This document shows positions 9,485 through 18,839 of a stretch of 45,809 nucleotides of DNA, piece after piece; positions within the stretch are counted from its first letter, which is position 1; the number at the start of each line of letters is the position of its first letter. The stretch comes from Marinobacterium nitratireducens. Lineage in GTDB: Bacteria > Pseudomonadota > Gammaproteobacteria > Pseudomonadales > Balneatricaceae. Made by a program: the position numbers and the translations under genes. The stretch covers positions 204,104 to 249,912 of the forward strand of contig NZ_BMLT01000009.1 in NCBI RefSeq assembly GCF_014645375.1, in the 5' to 3' direction. Below the pieces are notes generated by a model, which had not been told where the DNA came from, searched no databases, and saw only the letters and a program-made list of their open reading frames with translations.

Positions 9485-9504
9485 AAAGCGAGATCGGGTC
9501 GGTC

Positions 9505-9708
9505 TTAGATGACCTGGACGTTCTCAGCCTGCGGACCTTTCTGGCCCTGAGTGATGTTGAACTGTACTTTCTGACCTTCGGCCAGGGTACGGAAGCCATC
9601 ACCAACGATCGCACGGAAGTGTACGAATACGTCCGGACCGTTGTCCTGAGCGATGAAACCGTAACCTTTCTCTTCGTTGAACCACTTAACAGTGCCGGTA
9701 GTAGACAT
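9505..9708 (-). CDS. cold-shock protein (CspA family)
   Basis: A typical single cold-shock domain of 67 residues that binds single-stranded RNA and DNA. RNP1 is KGYGFIA (14-20) and RNP2 is VFVHF (27-31). The start is ATG 9708, with GGAG at normal spacing; upstream in-frame codons lie in the leader. The protein cannot be assigned to a particular Csp paralogue. The long leader upstream is typical of cold-regulated csp genes. Confidence 0.95.
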   Translation of the reverse strand: MSTTGTVKWFNEEKGYGFIAQDNGPDVFVHFRAIVGDGFRTLAEGQKVQFNITQGQKGPQAENVQVI

Positions 9709-9883
9709 TCTGAACTCCATAAAGGATTTGTTTTTCAAAAATATGCCCAGCTGGATTCGCAAGCGAATCTGGCTGCGCGGGTCTAGCTGAGAAATGCAGG
9801 TATTCCGTTATGAAGATCAGACGAGCTACTACAAGGAGAAACTTCGTTTGGTGACATCAATCTGGAGCCGTATTTCGAGCCTG
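9709..9883 (-). promoter_or_regulatory. long 5' leader of the cold-shock gene
   Basis: From the inferred start of transcription near 9883 to the ATG at 9708 there are about 175 untranslated bases, close to the roughly 160-base leader of E. coli cspA. A structural, temperature-responsive role is likely by analogy; no structure was computed. The rest of the gene-free stretch up to 10257 shows no convincing gene. Confidence 0.5.
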
Positions 9884-9889
9884 CTCACG

Positions 9890-9917
9890 AGCATAGCGAA
9901 TTCCGGGGGGAAGTCAA
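9890..9917 (-). promoter_or_regulatory. sigma-70 promoter for the cold-shock gene
   Basis: On the minus strand TTGACT (9917-9912) and TATGCT (9895-9890) are separated by 16 bases, a good match to a sigma-70 promoter placed to transcribe the cold-shock gene. Confidence 0.6.
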
Positions 9918-10257
9918 CAGCAGATGTGGCCGCTGTGGCGATAAAATTACGTGCTTCAAAAAAGCTTCATGCGGTACGCGTCCGGGGCCGTTCAGGCACT
10001 GTCCGCAGACCTGCTTTTGGGGTGTGAAAATGCCCTCGGGACGGTTCAGCCGAGGTAGGTGTTGAGGCCGTACCGTCATTGCCTCAGAATAGGCACAGTG
10101 CCCGATAAAACCGCGACCAGGCCCCGAGACCCGGTGGCCGCTGTTGTCGGATGACGCTGGCAGCAGGCTACGGAGGACGCATCGCCAGAGCGATGGTCCG
10201 TACCGTTTACAGAGCAAGGATTGAGGGCTTTGTGGCCCCCAGCACAGGATCCGCAGT

Positions 10258-11508
10258 ATGCAAAGCCATCCCCTCCGGGACCAGATCATCGCCGAGGTTC
10301 ACGCCCGTCCCTTCCAGCAAATGAGTGCGCCGCTGGCGTTGCTGCAGGTGGCGATACTCCATGAAGACAAGTCGCCGGAGGAGATCGACGCCACTGTCAG
10401 GCGGCTGGCGTGCGAGGCGGGCTACGATGTCGGGGCCGGGGCGCCGGGGTTCTTCTTCACGCGAAAGGGCAGCGAGGCGTTGCGCTACGAGCCGCACAGC
10501 GAATTCTACAGCCTGACGCTCTACCATTTTGGCGACCTCGAAGTGCCGGTGCTGCCCGAGGCCTGGGCAGATCAGCTGCCAGGGGCCTTCCTCTGCGGTG
10601 TCGAGGTGCTGTTCCGGCAGCAGGGCGTTGATTTCGATGACTGGGTCGCGGGCAGTTTCGGCGGCTTTCAGGTCAGCGGCGCCGATGTGATGGACAGGGC
10701 CGCGACGCTGCGGACCGATTTCCAGGTGCGTGCCGATACCGGCTACAACCGGGTGCTGGTGGAAGACCGCGAGGGCATGAACCTGTACCGCGCCGGCCGG
10801 CTGCTGCAGCGGATCTGCGAGATCGAAACCTACAGGCACATGGCGCTGCTGGCACTGCCCCTGGCGCTGGAAACGGTGCCGCGAGTCACCGAGCTGGATC
10901 AGCAACTGGCGGCGGTTGTCGAGCGGATCGCCGAGTCGCAGAGCGAGCCGTCCACACTGTTGCAGGAACTGATGGCGCTGGCGGCGCAGGTCGAGACGCT
11001 GTCGGCGCGCACCGCCAATCGGTTGTCGGCGACCGAGGCCTATTTTGCGCTGGTGGAACGGCGTATCGCCGAATTGCGCGAAACCCGCATCGAGGGGCTG
11101 CAGACGGTCGAGCAGTTTATGGAGCGTCGTCTGGATCCGGCCCACCGCACCTGTCGTTCGACCGGCGAGCGCATCGACAGGCTGTCGCAGCGCATCTCCC
11201 GCTCGACCGAGCTGATCCGCTCCCAGGTCGACCTCTCCATCGAAAATCAGAGCCGCGACCTGCTGCAGGGCATCAACCGCCGCGCGCGCAGCCAGCTGCG
11301 CCTGCAGGCCAAGCTGGAAAGCTTCACGGTGATCGTGGTGACTTACTATGCCTTCGACCTGATCGACAGAACCTCACGCAACCTGCTCGAGGATCACAGC
11401 CTCGAGGACAAGGCGAGCTATTTCCTCAGTGCGTCGGTGCCACTGATTGCGCTGGTGCTGTTCTGGTATGTGCGGCGCATGCTCAAGGGTGTCGACAAGG
11501 ACGATTGA
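10258..11508 (+). CDS. DUF3422 membrane-anchored protein
   Basis: A protein of 416 residues matching DUF3422 over its length, starting with the family's conserved HPLRDQIIAEVHARPF. The first two thirds are soluble and helical with likely coiled coil (about 220-330). Two membrane segments close the protein (FTVIVVTYYAFDLI and VPLIALVLFWYVRRML), leaving a short charged tail. The function is not established. It is monocistronic, with a plain spacer before it and a repeat-rich spacer after it. Confidence 0.85.
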   Translation: MQSHPLRDQIIAEVHARPFQQMSAPLALLQVAILHEDKSPEEIDATVRRLACEAGYDVGAGAPGFFFTRKGSEALRYEPHSEFYSLTLYHFGDLEVPVLPEAWADQLPGAFLCGVEVLFRQQGVDFDDWVAGSFGGFQVSGADVMDRAATLRTDFQVRADTGYNRVLVEDREGMNLYRAGRLLQRICEIETYRHMALLALPLALETVPRVTELDQQLAAVVERIAESQSEPSTLLQELMALAAQVETLSARTANRLSATEAYFALVERRIAELRETRIEGLQTVEQFMERRLDPAHRTCRSTGERIDRLSQRISRSTELIRSQVDLSIENQSRDLLQGINRRARSQLRLQAKLESFTVIVVTYYAFDLIDRTSRNLLEDHSLEDKASYFLSASVPLIALVLFWYVRRMLKGVDKDD

Positions 11509-11684
11509 GTGGTGTTGGGTGAGCACGGCCTCAACGGAAAACCACTGCCGGAGGATGGCCTGAGTGATGCAGGGCACTCTTTGGCCGTTACCGGCAAAGT
11601 TCGGGCATCACGAAGCCCGTCAAAACGATCGCAGTACAGATCGTTTGGTGTCGGTCGGCAGAGTGTATGACGGTAGGACAACAG

Positions 11685-12019
11685 GCGCAGCCCGCAGCCT
11701 GAAATGGGTACCGCGCATGTTGGGTTACGCGGCTGCGCCGCTAGACCCAACCTACCAAAGCCTGTGGTATCGCGTGCTTCGTAGGATGCGGTGGAGCGCA
11801 GCGCAACCCATCACCCGGGCGCAGCCCGCAGCCTGGACTGTGTACCGGGCATGTTGGGTTACGCGGCTGCGCCGCTAGACCCAACCGAAGCCTGTGGTAT
11901 CGCGTGCTTCGTAGGATGCGGTGGAGCGCAGCGCAACCCATCACCCGGGCGCAGCCCGCAGCCTGGACTGGGTACCGGGCATGTTGGGTTACGCGGCTGC
12001 GCCGCTAGACCCAACCTAG
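11685..12019. repeat. tandem intergenic repeat, about 2.6 copies of 130-134 bases
   Basis: Units start at 11685, 11819 and 11949 with GCGCAGCCCGCAGCCTG. Each contains an inverted repeat whose arms are TTGGGTT and AGACCCAA around a GC-rich core. The first two also carry GTAGGATGCGGTGGAGCGCA. Unit 1 differs from the others mainly by four extra bases (TACC). The spacer 11509-12071 holds no credible gene; small open frames across it are repeats of each other. Confidence 0.85.
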
Positions 12020-12071
12020 GTTCTTGCCCGCTCCTTGCGAGCTCTGGGCATCGCTCAGCCCGTCAAAACGT

Positions 12072-13373
12072 TCATCCGGCCGCCTGGCCCTGCTGTGCCG
12101 GTGGTGCTTTGGTGGTGTCGCTCGGAGTCTCCGTCACCGGCTCGGCGGCATCCTGAGCGGCGTGGAACAGCTCTTCGGCCGGGAACTGCGCTGCGGGCTG
12201 TGGCACGAAGGCGACTTTTTCGCGCGCCTGGCCTGCCACGACGGACTGATAGATCGCAAACAGCATCAGCAGGAACACGCAGACTCCGGTATAGGCGAAC
12301 AGGGCGCCCGGGCCGAACTGTCCCATCAGGGCGCCGCTGATCAGCGGTCCGGCGATGGCGCCGCTGCCGTAGCCGACCAGCAGGCCGGAGGAGGTCTGCA
12401 TCAGCTGGTTGGGGTCGCTCCAGTCGTTGACATGGGCCGACGACAGGGAATAGATCACGAACGCCAGACTGCCGTAAGCGAATACGGTGCCATAGAGCCA
12501 GTAGTTCGGCAGCGATAGCCGGCTCAATTCGATCATCGCAAGACTCAGCAGCAGAGTTCCGAAGCTGACCGCGGCCAGCACGCGACGCCGTTCTATCCTG
12601 TCCGAGAGCCGTCCTATGGGAATCTGCAGGAACAGGCCGCCGAATATTCCGCACATCATGAATATCGATATCTGTTGCACGCTGAGGCCGAGGTCCTGGG
12701 CGAATATCGGCGCCATGGCGAAAAAGGCCGAGTTGATGGCGCCGGCGCAGATGGCGCCCCAGAAGCCCGCTGGCGCCGTCTCCAGCAGCGGTTTGATGCG
12801 CAGCCGGGACATGGGCTCGGGCGCCGGGGCCTGGGACCGGGTCAGCAGCAGCGGCACCAGCGACAGCGAGAAGGCGATCGAGGCCATGGCGAAGAGGTCG
12901 AAGTGGCCGGGGTCGGAAAAACGCAGCAGCAGCTGGCCGATGCCGTAGGCCAGATAGTTCACCACCATATACAGCGCCAGAATACTGCCGCGGGTCTCGT
13001 TGGTGGCGCGGGCGTTGAGCCAGCTTTCGGTGACGATGAACAGCCCCGCCAGGCAGTAGCCGTCGACGTAGCGCAGTACTGCCCAGACCCTGGGGTCGAT
13101 CCAGAGCATATGGATCAGCGGCGACATCGACAGCACCGAGGCGAAGGCGGCAAAGGCGCGGATATGTCCGGCGCGCTCGATCTGTTTGGGTGCAAAGCGG
13201 GCCCCGACGAACATGCCGAGGAAGTAGCAGGCCATCAGCAGGCCGAGCACTTCGACGGAGAAGCCCTCGAGCTTGCTGCGCAGGCTGGTCAGGGTGGTGA
13301 ACAGGCCGTTGGCGAGCAACAGCAGACCATAGCTGGAAAACAGCGCAGTAAGGGTACGGGCAGTGGCGAACAT
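12072..13373 (-). CDS. MFS transporter
   Basis: An inner membrane secondary transporter of 433 residues with the twelve-segment pattern of the major facilitator superfamily. Loop 2-3 carries GARFAPKQIERAGH, and the related loop 8-9 carries GRLSDRIERRR, the usual position of the DRxGRR-type motif. It resembles the YcaD-like branch. The last 45 or so residues form a polar tail rich in Ala, Pro and Gln, longer than typical. The substrate cannot be inferred. It lies downstream of fghA on the same strand but separated by a hairpin at 13507. Confidence 0.85.
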   Translation of the reverse strand: MFATARTLTALFSSYGLLLLANGLFTTLTSLRSKLEGFSVEVLGLLMACYFLGMFVGARFAPKQIERAGHIRAFAAFASVLSMSPLIHMLWIDPRVWAVLRYVDGYCLAGLFIVTESWLNARATNETRGSILALYMVVNYLAYGIGQLLLRFSDPGHFDLFAMASIAFSLSLVPLLLTRSQAPAPEPMSRLRIKPLLETAPAGFWGAICAGAINSAFFAMAPIFAQDLGLSVQQISIFMMCGIFGGLFLQIPIGRLSDRIERRRVLAAVSFGTLLLSLAMIELSRLSLPNYWLYGTVFAYGSLAFVIYSLSSAHVNDWSDPNQLMQTSSGLLVGYGSGAIAGPLISGALMGQFGPGALFAYTGVCVFLLMLFAIYQSVVAGQAREKVAFVPQPAAQFPAEELFHAAQDAAEPVTETPSDTTKAPPAQQGQAAG

Positions 13374-13506
13374 CCGGGTGACATCCGTGAGCAGCAGGGG
13401 ATGATTGGGCCCGTACGGCAGAAAGCCGTCGCAGGGGTAGGTGCTGCATTATGGAGCCGGCAAACGGAAATGGGGAGTCGCATACGCGACTGGATATTGC
13501 TCAAAT

Positions 13507-13531
13507 GCGACAGCCCGGTTCGGGCTGTCGC
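13507..13531 (-). terminator. hairpin after fghA
   Basis: An 11-base perfect stem (GCGACAGCCCG) with a three-base loop, just downstream of the fghA stop on the minus strand, followed by a weak T-run (ATTTGAG). Probable terminator. Confidence 0.7.
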
Positions 13532-13541
13532 TCTCTTGCCG

Positions 13542-14387
13542 TCAGGCCTTGCGCAGGGCGTCGGCGTGGAAGCGCAGGTGCGCTTCGATGAAGGTCGCGA
13601 TGAAGAAGTAGCTGTGATCGTATCCCGGCTGCATGCGCAGTTCCAGCGGGTGCCCGGCATCGGCGCAGGCATCGATCAGCAACTGCGGCTTGAGCTGTTC
13701 TGCGAGAAAGTCGTCGGCTTCGCCCTGGTCGACCAGAAGCGGCAGCCGCTCCTCGAGCTCGCCGCGAATCAGCTCGCAGGCATCGTGCTGACGCCAGCTG
13801 TCACGGTCGTCGCCGAGGTAGTTGCTGAATGCCTTTTTACCCCAGGGGCACTCGACCGGATGGGTGATCGGCGCGAACGCCGAGACCGATGCATAGCGGC
13901 CGGGGTTCTTCAGTGCGCAGATCAGAGCGCCGTGTCCGCCCATCGAGTGGCCGCTGATGCTGCGGCGGTCCGAGACCGGGAAGTTGGCCTCGACCAGTGC
14001 CGGCAGTTCCTGCGTCACGTAGTCGTACATGCGGTAGTGGTCGGACCAGGGCTTTTCGGTGGCGTTGAGATAGAAGCCGGCGCCGCTGCCGAAGTCGTAA
14101 CTGTCGTGCTCACCAGGCAGGTCGGTGCCGCGCGGGCTGGTGTCCGGCGCGATCAGCACCAGGCCGAGTTCCGAGGCCAGGCGCTGGGCGCCGGCTTTCT
14201 GCATGAAGTTCTCGTCGCTGCAGGTCAGGCCCGAAAGCCAGTAGAGGCTGGGGCAGGGAGCGGACTCGGCCTGCGGCGGCAGATAGACCGCGAACACCAT
14301 GTCGCAGTCGAGGGTTTCGGAGCGGTGGCGATAGCGTTCCAGCCAGCCGCCGAAGCAGCGGTTGCGTGCGATACGTTCCAGGCTCAT
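13542..14387 (-). CDS. fghA: S-formylglutathione hydrolase
   Basis: An esterase-D-type alpha/beta hydrolase of 281 residues that splits S-formylglutathione into formate and glutathione, the second step of glutathione-dependent formaldehyde removal. The nucleophile motif GHSMGG places Ser148. The other triad members are probably Asp225 (in [11 protein letters not shown]) and His258 (in PGYDHSYFF). [11 protein letters not shown] is a strong family signature. It lies 73 bases after frmA on the same strand; a hairpin in between may reduce its expression relative to frmA. Confidence 0.95.
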   Translation of the reverse strand: MSLERIARNRCFGGWLERYRHRSETLDCDMVFAVYLPPQAESAPCPSLYWLSGLTCSDENFMQKAGAQRLASELGLVLIAPDTSPRGTDLPGEHDSYDFGSGAGFYLNATEKPWSDHYRMYDYVTQELPALVEANFPVSDRRSISGHSMGGHGALICALKNPGRYASVSAFAPITHPVECPWGKKAFSNYLGDDRDSWRQHDACELIRGELEERLPLLVDQGEADDFLAEQLKPQLLIDACADAGHPLELRMQPGYDHSYFFIATFIEAHLRFHADALRKA

Positions 14388-14423
14388 GACGTCATTCCGG
14401 AAAGTTGCGGGTGATAGAACAAA

Positions 14424-14443
14424 ACGGGCCCCGAAGGGCCCGT
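14424..14443 (-). terminator. terminator or attenuator between frmA and fghA
   Basis: Stem ACGGGCCC / GGGCCCGT with a four-base loop, followed on the minus strand by TTTTGTT. It sits between two genes of one pathway, so it may act as a partial terminator that sets their ratio. Confidence 0.75.
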
Positions 14444-14460
14444 CAGCAGGGTAACGGCGA

Positions 14461-15645
<1,185 letters not shown>

Positions 15646-15803
15646 CTAAGTGTAGTTTACCGGGGCAAGAGTCTAGCTACCCTGGCGCCGGAGGTTAAGT
15701 CACGACACTGCATAACATTGTTGTTCAGCTGCAATAATGGCGACATGCCAACCGGAGACTGAATGGTTAGACTTTCGAGGTCATGCAACGGAGGAGATAT
15801 CGA

Positions 15804-16277
15804 ATGATCAAGGTGGGAGACAGGATTCCGGCGGTCAATCTGACCCGGGTCACCAGCGAGGGAAACGAAACAGTGGCGGCCGACGAGCTGTTCAGCGGGA
15901 AAAAGGTGGTGCTGTTCGCGGTGCCGGGGGCCTTCACGCCGACCTGTTCCAATGCGCACCTGCCCGGTTACGTCGTCAATGCCGACACTTTCTTCGACAA
16001 GGGTGTCGACATGATTGCGTGCCTGTCGGTCAATGACGGGGCGGTGATGCGGGCCTGGCAGCAGGCGCAGAATGCCGAGCAGATCACCATGCTGGCCGAT
16101 GGCGGAGCGGCTTTTACTCGGGCACTGGGGCTGGAACTCGACACCGGCGACTTCGGCGGTATCCGCTCGCAGCGTTACGCGGCGATTGTCGACGACGGTG
16201 TGGTGACGATGCTGAATGTCGAGGCGCCGAAGGCGTTCGAGGTGAGCGATGCCGAAACGCTACTGAAACTTCTTTAA
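15804..16277 (+). CDS. peroxiredoxin, Prx5 type
   Basis: A thiol peroxidase of 157 residues. The peroxidatic cysteine is Cys48 in PGAFTPTCS, the Prx5/AhpE-like signature. IRSQRYAAIVDDGVV near the C-terminus fits the family. The start at 15804 has GGAGGAG just upstream. It reduces hydrogen peroxide and organic peroxides, with reductant unknown. It is divergent from frmA. A glutaredoxin domain, found fused in some relatives, is absent. Confidence 0.92.
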   Translation: MIKVGDRIPAVNLTRVTSEGNETVAADELFSGKKVVLFAVPGAFTPTCSNAHLPGYVVNADTFFDKGVDMIACLSVNDGAVMRAWQQAQNAEQITMLADGGAAFTRALGLELDTGDFGGIRSQRYAAIVDDGVVTMLNVEAPKAFEVSDAETLLKLL

Positions 16278-16292
16278 CGAACGGCTCGAAAA

Positions 16293-16306
16293 TTGACCGG
16301 GGTCAA
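16293..16306 (+). promoter_or_regulatory. FNR/Anr-type box, upstream copy
   Basis: TTGACCGGGGTCAA is a perfect 5-base inverted repeat with a four-base gap, matching the FNR family layout (TTGAT-N4-ATCAA) with C/G at the inner positions. It lies exactly 50 bases upstream of the second box and shares flanking TCGAAAA with it. Confidence 0.5.
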
Positions 16307-16342
16307 ACTGTCTTCGCCTTCGGGCCGTTCCCCGGTCGAAAA

Positions 16343-16356
16343 TTGAGCTGGATCAA
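16343..16356 (+). promoter_or_regulatory. FNR/Anr-type box, promoter-proximal copy
   Basis: TTGAGCTGGATCAA fits the FNR consensus in nine of its ten half-site bases. Its centre lies about 40 bases before the start of transcription implied by the CATAAT at 16377, the classic spacing for FNR activation overlapping the -35 region. The box sits inside a longer palindrome whose outer arms are CGGTCGAAA and TTTCGACGG. Confidence 0.6.
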
Positions 16357-16376
16357 TTTCGACGGCGGTCAATGCG

Positions 16377-16382
16377 CATAAT
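16377..16382 (+). promoter_or_regulatory. -10 element of the FNR-type promoter
   Basis: CATAAT at the right distance from the FNR box and 42 bases before the small membrane-protein start, leaving a leader of about 35 bases. No -35 match is seen, as expected for an activator-dependent promoter. Confidence 0.5.
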
Positions 16383-16423
16383 CTGCAAGCAACGAACAAC
16401 GAGCGGTCTGCGAGGTAAATGCA

Positions 16424-16561
16424 ATGTTTGGTATCGATGCTTACAGTCTGGAAGTGCTTGTGCCGAGTATCGTCGGTGTCCTGGGTATAGCCGGCGTGAT
16501 GGTCTGGGCCTTCATCAAGGTACGTCATCTGATGAATGACGACCACAAGAAGGCGCATTGA
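16424..16561 (+). CDS. 45-residue single-pass membrane protein
   Basis: A small gene with a good ribosome site (GAGGT seven bases before ATG). It encodes an acidic N-terminus (MFGIDAYSLEVLVPS), one hydrophobic segment (IVGVLGIAGVMVWAFI) and a basic, charged tail (KVRHLMNDDHKKAH), so N-out/C-in is likely. It is not a recognised CcoQ or Cyd small subunit; the shape recalls DUF3149 proteins but the match is not secure. It stands behind two FNR-type boxes and before a cyclic-nucleotide-domain gene. Low-oxygen induction is inferred from the boxes. Confidence 0.7.
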   Translation: MFGIDAYSLEVLVPSIVGVLGIAGVMVWAFIKVRHLMNDDHKKAH

Positions 16562-16741
16562 GAAAAGTCGGAAAAATCCGCTCGTCGAGCGGGCACCGGG
16601 TCCGACAGGGCCTATACTGAAAATCAGGCTCCGCACCGCCCGTCACGGGATATCGGTCGGGGCCTGATTCCGGTTCGGGGTGCTTTTTTCCATCCGTTCT
16701 GCACTCTGCAGGCGAGGGGACCGGCCTCAAGGAGAGACCTG

Positions 16742-17257
16742 ATGCGCAGGCTGTCAGGGCAGTGTCTGCTGGACGAGTGGGGGCTGCCGTATTTCAGGGA
16801 TATATCCACCTTCGGCGCACTCGACAGCGCCACCATCTCTCACCTGATACGTTCGGGCCAGGTGCTGGAACTGGAACCCGGAGAAGTGCTGTTCGAGGCG
16901 GGGGACGGATCCGACGGCTTCTACGTCATTCTGCGAGGCCAGATCGCCTTCTTCAAATACCACGCCGGGCATTATGCCTTTATCCGCAACTACCACTTTG
17001 GCGAGAACATCGGCTTCGTCGGCATGATCGCCTTGCATCATCGTATCGGCAGGGCGCAGGCCGATGGTGAAGCTGTGGTGGTCAAGGTGCCGCTCAGCCT
17101 GTTCAACGACCTCTACGATAGGGATACGCAGGAGTTCGCGCTGCTGCTGATGAATCTTGCGCGTGATATGGCGCGGGGCATCCGGGCCGTTGACAACATT
17201 ATCGTCGAGCACAGCTTTGCGGTGTCGAGGGATGGTCTGCCGCCCGGTGTCTATTGA
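16742..17257 (+). CDS. stand-alone cyclic-nucleotide-binding-domain protein
   Basis: A protein of 171 residues made of one cNMP-binding beta-barrel (about 20-125: LEPGEVLFEAGDGSDGFYVI, then HFGENIGFVGMIALHHRIGRAQA in place of the phosphate-binding cassette) and a C-terminal helix (LLMNLARDMARGIRAVDNII). The DNA-binding domain of Crp/Fnr proteins is missing. AAGGAGAGAC precedes the ATG. A paralogue lies at 34271-34831 with the same cassette and C-terminal helix. The ligand and partner are unknown; the helix may serve dimerisation or protein contact. It follows the small membrane protein by 180 bases. Confidence 0.75.
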   Translation: MRRLSGQCLLDEWGLPYFRDISTFGALDSATISHLIRSGQVLELEPGEVLFEAGDGSDGFYVILRGQIAFFKYHAGHYAFIRNYHFGENIGFVGMIALHHRIGRAQADGEAVVVKVPLSLFNDLYDRDTQEFALLLMNLARDMARGIRAVDNIIVEHSFAVSRDGLPPGVY

Positions 17258-17308
17258 ACGGCGGTCTTTGAACGGATCGTCGCAGACCCGGCGGGTCTGT
17301 GCGGTGAC

Positions 17309-17334
17309 CGGGCCGGCCGGGTAGCGTCCGGCCC
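17309..17334. terminator. hairpin between convergent genes
   Basis: CGGGCCGG / CCGGCCCG with an 11-base loop, preceded by a second small stem CAGACCCG / CGGGTCTG at 17282-17300. Together they probably end transcription from both sides, though no clear T-run is present. Confidence 0.5.
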
Positions 17335-17348
17335 GTGTTGCTCCGCTG

Positions 17349-17894
17349 CTACCACATCAGATCGTCGGGGATCTGATAATCGGCATAAGGGTCGTCGGGA
17401 TCGGCTTCCGGTTCCGGACGGATGCGGATAACCAGCGACGGATCCTTCTCTTCGATGCGGGCGGCGATATCGTCCGCAATCAGCCCATAGCCCTTTTCCA
17501 GCAGTGCAATCGCCAGAGTGCCGCGGCTCAACTGGGTATGCTGGGTTCGGTCCAGGTGCAGCGTTTTGATGATGCGGTTGTGGACGAAGTTATAATCCAG
17601 CGGCCCCTCTTGTGGGGCCGGCTGGGCGTGCTGTGCCAGCAATTGCCTGGCTTCTGCCAGCGCCGCACGGCGCAGACGCTCTTCTTCGCGCTGCTGGTTG
17701 AGTGCCCGGTCGCGCGCCTGTTTTTCCTGGCGCTGCTGCTCCACCTGGGCCTGGATGGCAGCGCTGTTGTCCTCGACGTTCTGGCCGGATTTCTTCTTCT
17801 TCGCCTGCTTGCGCTTGCTTTCCTTGGCCTTTTTCGCCTGCGTCTTGTTGGCCAGCCCCATGTTGAGCAGCTGGTCGTGCAGTGAACCTGCCAT
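17349..17894 (-). CDS. DUF2058 protein (YaiL-like)
   Basis: A protein of 181 residues. A very basic, lysine-rich start (KAKESKRKQAKKKKSG) and a long charged helix (about 45-85, probably coiled coil) lead to the conserved C-terminal domain LDYNFVHNRIIKTLHLD, ending with YQIPDDLMW. E. coli YaiL is described as a nucleoprotein/polynucleotide-associated protein; the actual role is unknown. RNA or DNA contact by the basic start is a reasonable guess. Monocistronic. Confidence 0.85.
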   Translation of the reverse strand: MAGSLHDQLLNMGLANKTQAKKAKESKRKQAKKKKSGQNVEDNSAAIQAQVEQQRQEKQARDRALNQQREEERLRRAALAEARQLLAQHAQPAPQEGPLDYNFVHNRIIKTLHLDRTQHTQLSRGTLAIALLEKGYGLIADDIAARIEEKDPSLVIRIRPEPEADPDDPYADYQIPDDLMW

Positions 17895-18158
17895 GCGTAC
17901 ATCACCCCTGAACTGAAAAACAGCCGCACTATATCATAAGGGCACCCCGAAAAACCTACTGTGTGACTCCCGGGCTGCAGTGCGGGAGGGGCGGTGCGGC
18001 CGGTGGTTTTCTCTAGAATTGATCTGCTGTGGTTCCTGCTTGCCTTGCGCCTTTTTCTGTGGCTGAGGCCGGATTGCCGGTAACGGATCGGGAGCCAGTT
18101 GGCACCGCGCTGGGTTAACATAGGGTCTTGTCGTTTTTTGCCTGACCGGAGTGTGCAC

Positions 18159-18800
18159 GTGGCCGAACTTTCCACCTGGCTGCCCGCGATTCTTGCGCTG
18201 ACGCTGTTGTCGCTATCGCCCGGCGTCGATACTTTGCTGACGGTACGAAACGCCGCACGCAGTGGTGTGGCGGGCGGTGTTATCACCAGTTTCGGTATCT
18301 GCTGCGGTCTTTTTGCCCACGCGCTGCTGTCGTCGCTGGGCATCTCGGTCGTCGTGTTGCAGTCGGCATGGCTGTTCGAGGGCCTGCGGCTGGCCGGCGC
18401 CGGTTACCTTATCTGGCTTGGCTGGGGTAGCCTGCGGCAGGTACGCAACAGCCGCAACGGACAACTTGCGGCGGTTGCGGAGACCCGGCCGGCGCAGATT
18501 TCCGGCTGGCGCTGCTGGCGGGAGGGGCTGCTGTCGAACCTGCTCAATCCCAAGACCATCATCTTTTATATGGCGTTCCTGCCGCAGTTCGTGGATCCAG
18601 AGGGCAATGTGCTGCTCCAGTCGCTGGTGCTGGCGGCGGTACACTTTGTTATCGCGATGACCTGGCAGTCGCTGCTGGCGATATTGACCTGCCGAGTGCA
18701 GGGCTGGGTGCGGATGCCGCGTTTGCGGGCACTTTGCCACGGGATGACCGGGCTGGTCATGATAGGCCTCGGGCTGCGGCTGGCGATGGCCAGGCTCTGA
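18159..18800 (+). CDS. LysE/RhtB-family exporter
   Basis: An inner membrane amino-acid exporter of 213 residues with six hydrophobic segments. Family signatures are LSPGVDTLLTVRNAARSG near the start and LLSNLLNPKTIIFYMAFLPQFV in the middle. GTG at 18159 is chosen because GGAG lies seven bases upstream and the membrane domain begins right after it; an in-frame CTG/ATG further up would add an unlikely basic extension. The substrate, perhaps homoserine, threonine or a similar solute, is not readable from sequence. Confidence 0.85.
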   Translation: MAELSTWLPAILALTLLSLSPGVDTLLTVRNAARSGVAGGVITSFGICCGLFAHALLSSLGISVVVLQSAWLFEGLRLAGAGYLIWLGWGSLRQVRNSRNGQLAAVAETRPAQISGWRCWREGLLSNLLNPKTIIFYMAFLPQFVDPEGNVLLQSLVLAAVHFVIAMTWQSLLAILTCRVQGWVRMPRLRALCHGMTGLVMIGLGLRLAMARL

Positions 18801-18839
18801 CGCCATTCACCCTTCATCATTAACTCAAAGGAGGCAGCA

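Noticed and set aside
9885-10289. Minus-strand frame of 134 codons upstream of the DUF3422 gene
   Set aside because: No ribosome site, odd composition, and it overlaps the DUF3422 start and the cold-shock promoter.
11564-12156. Several small frames in the repeat-rich gap
   Set aside because: They repeat each other because the DNA is a tandem repeat; none has a ribosome site or a family.
12675-14414. Plus-strand frame of 579 codons
   Set aside because: Antisense to the MFS and fghA genes; long only because of high G+C, and Gln/Arg/His-rich as such shadows are.
16613-16618. TATACT as a separate promoter for the cNMP-domain gene
   Set aside because: No acceptable -35 at 16-18 bases; kept only as a possibility.
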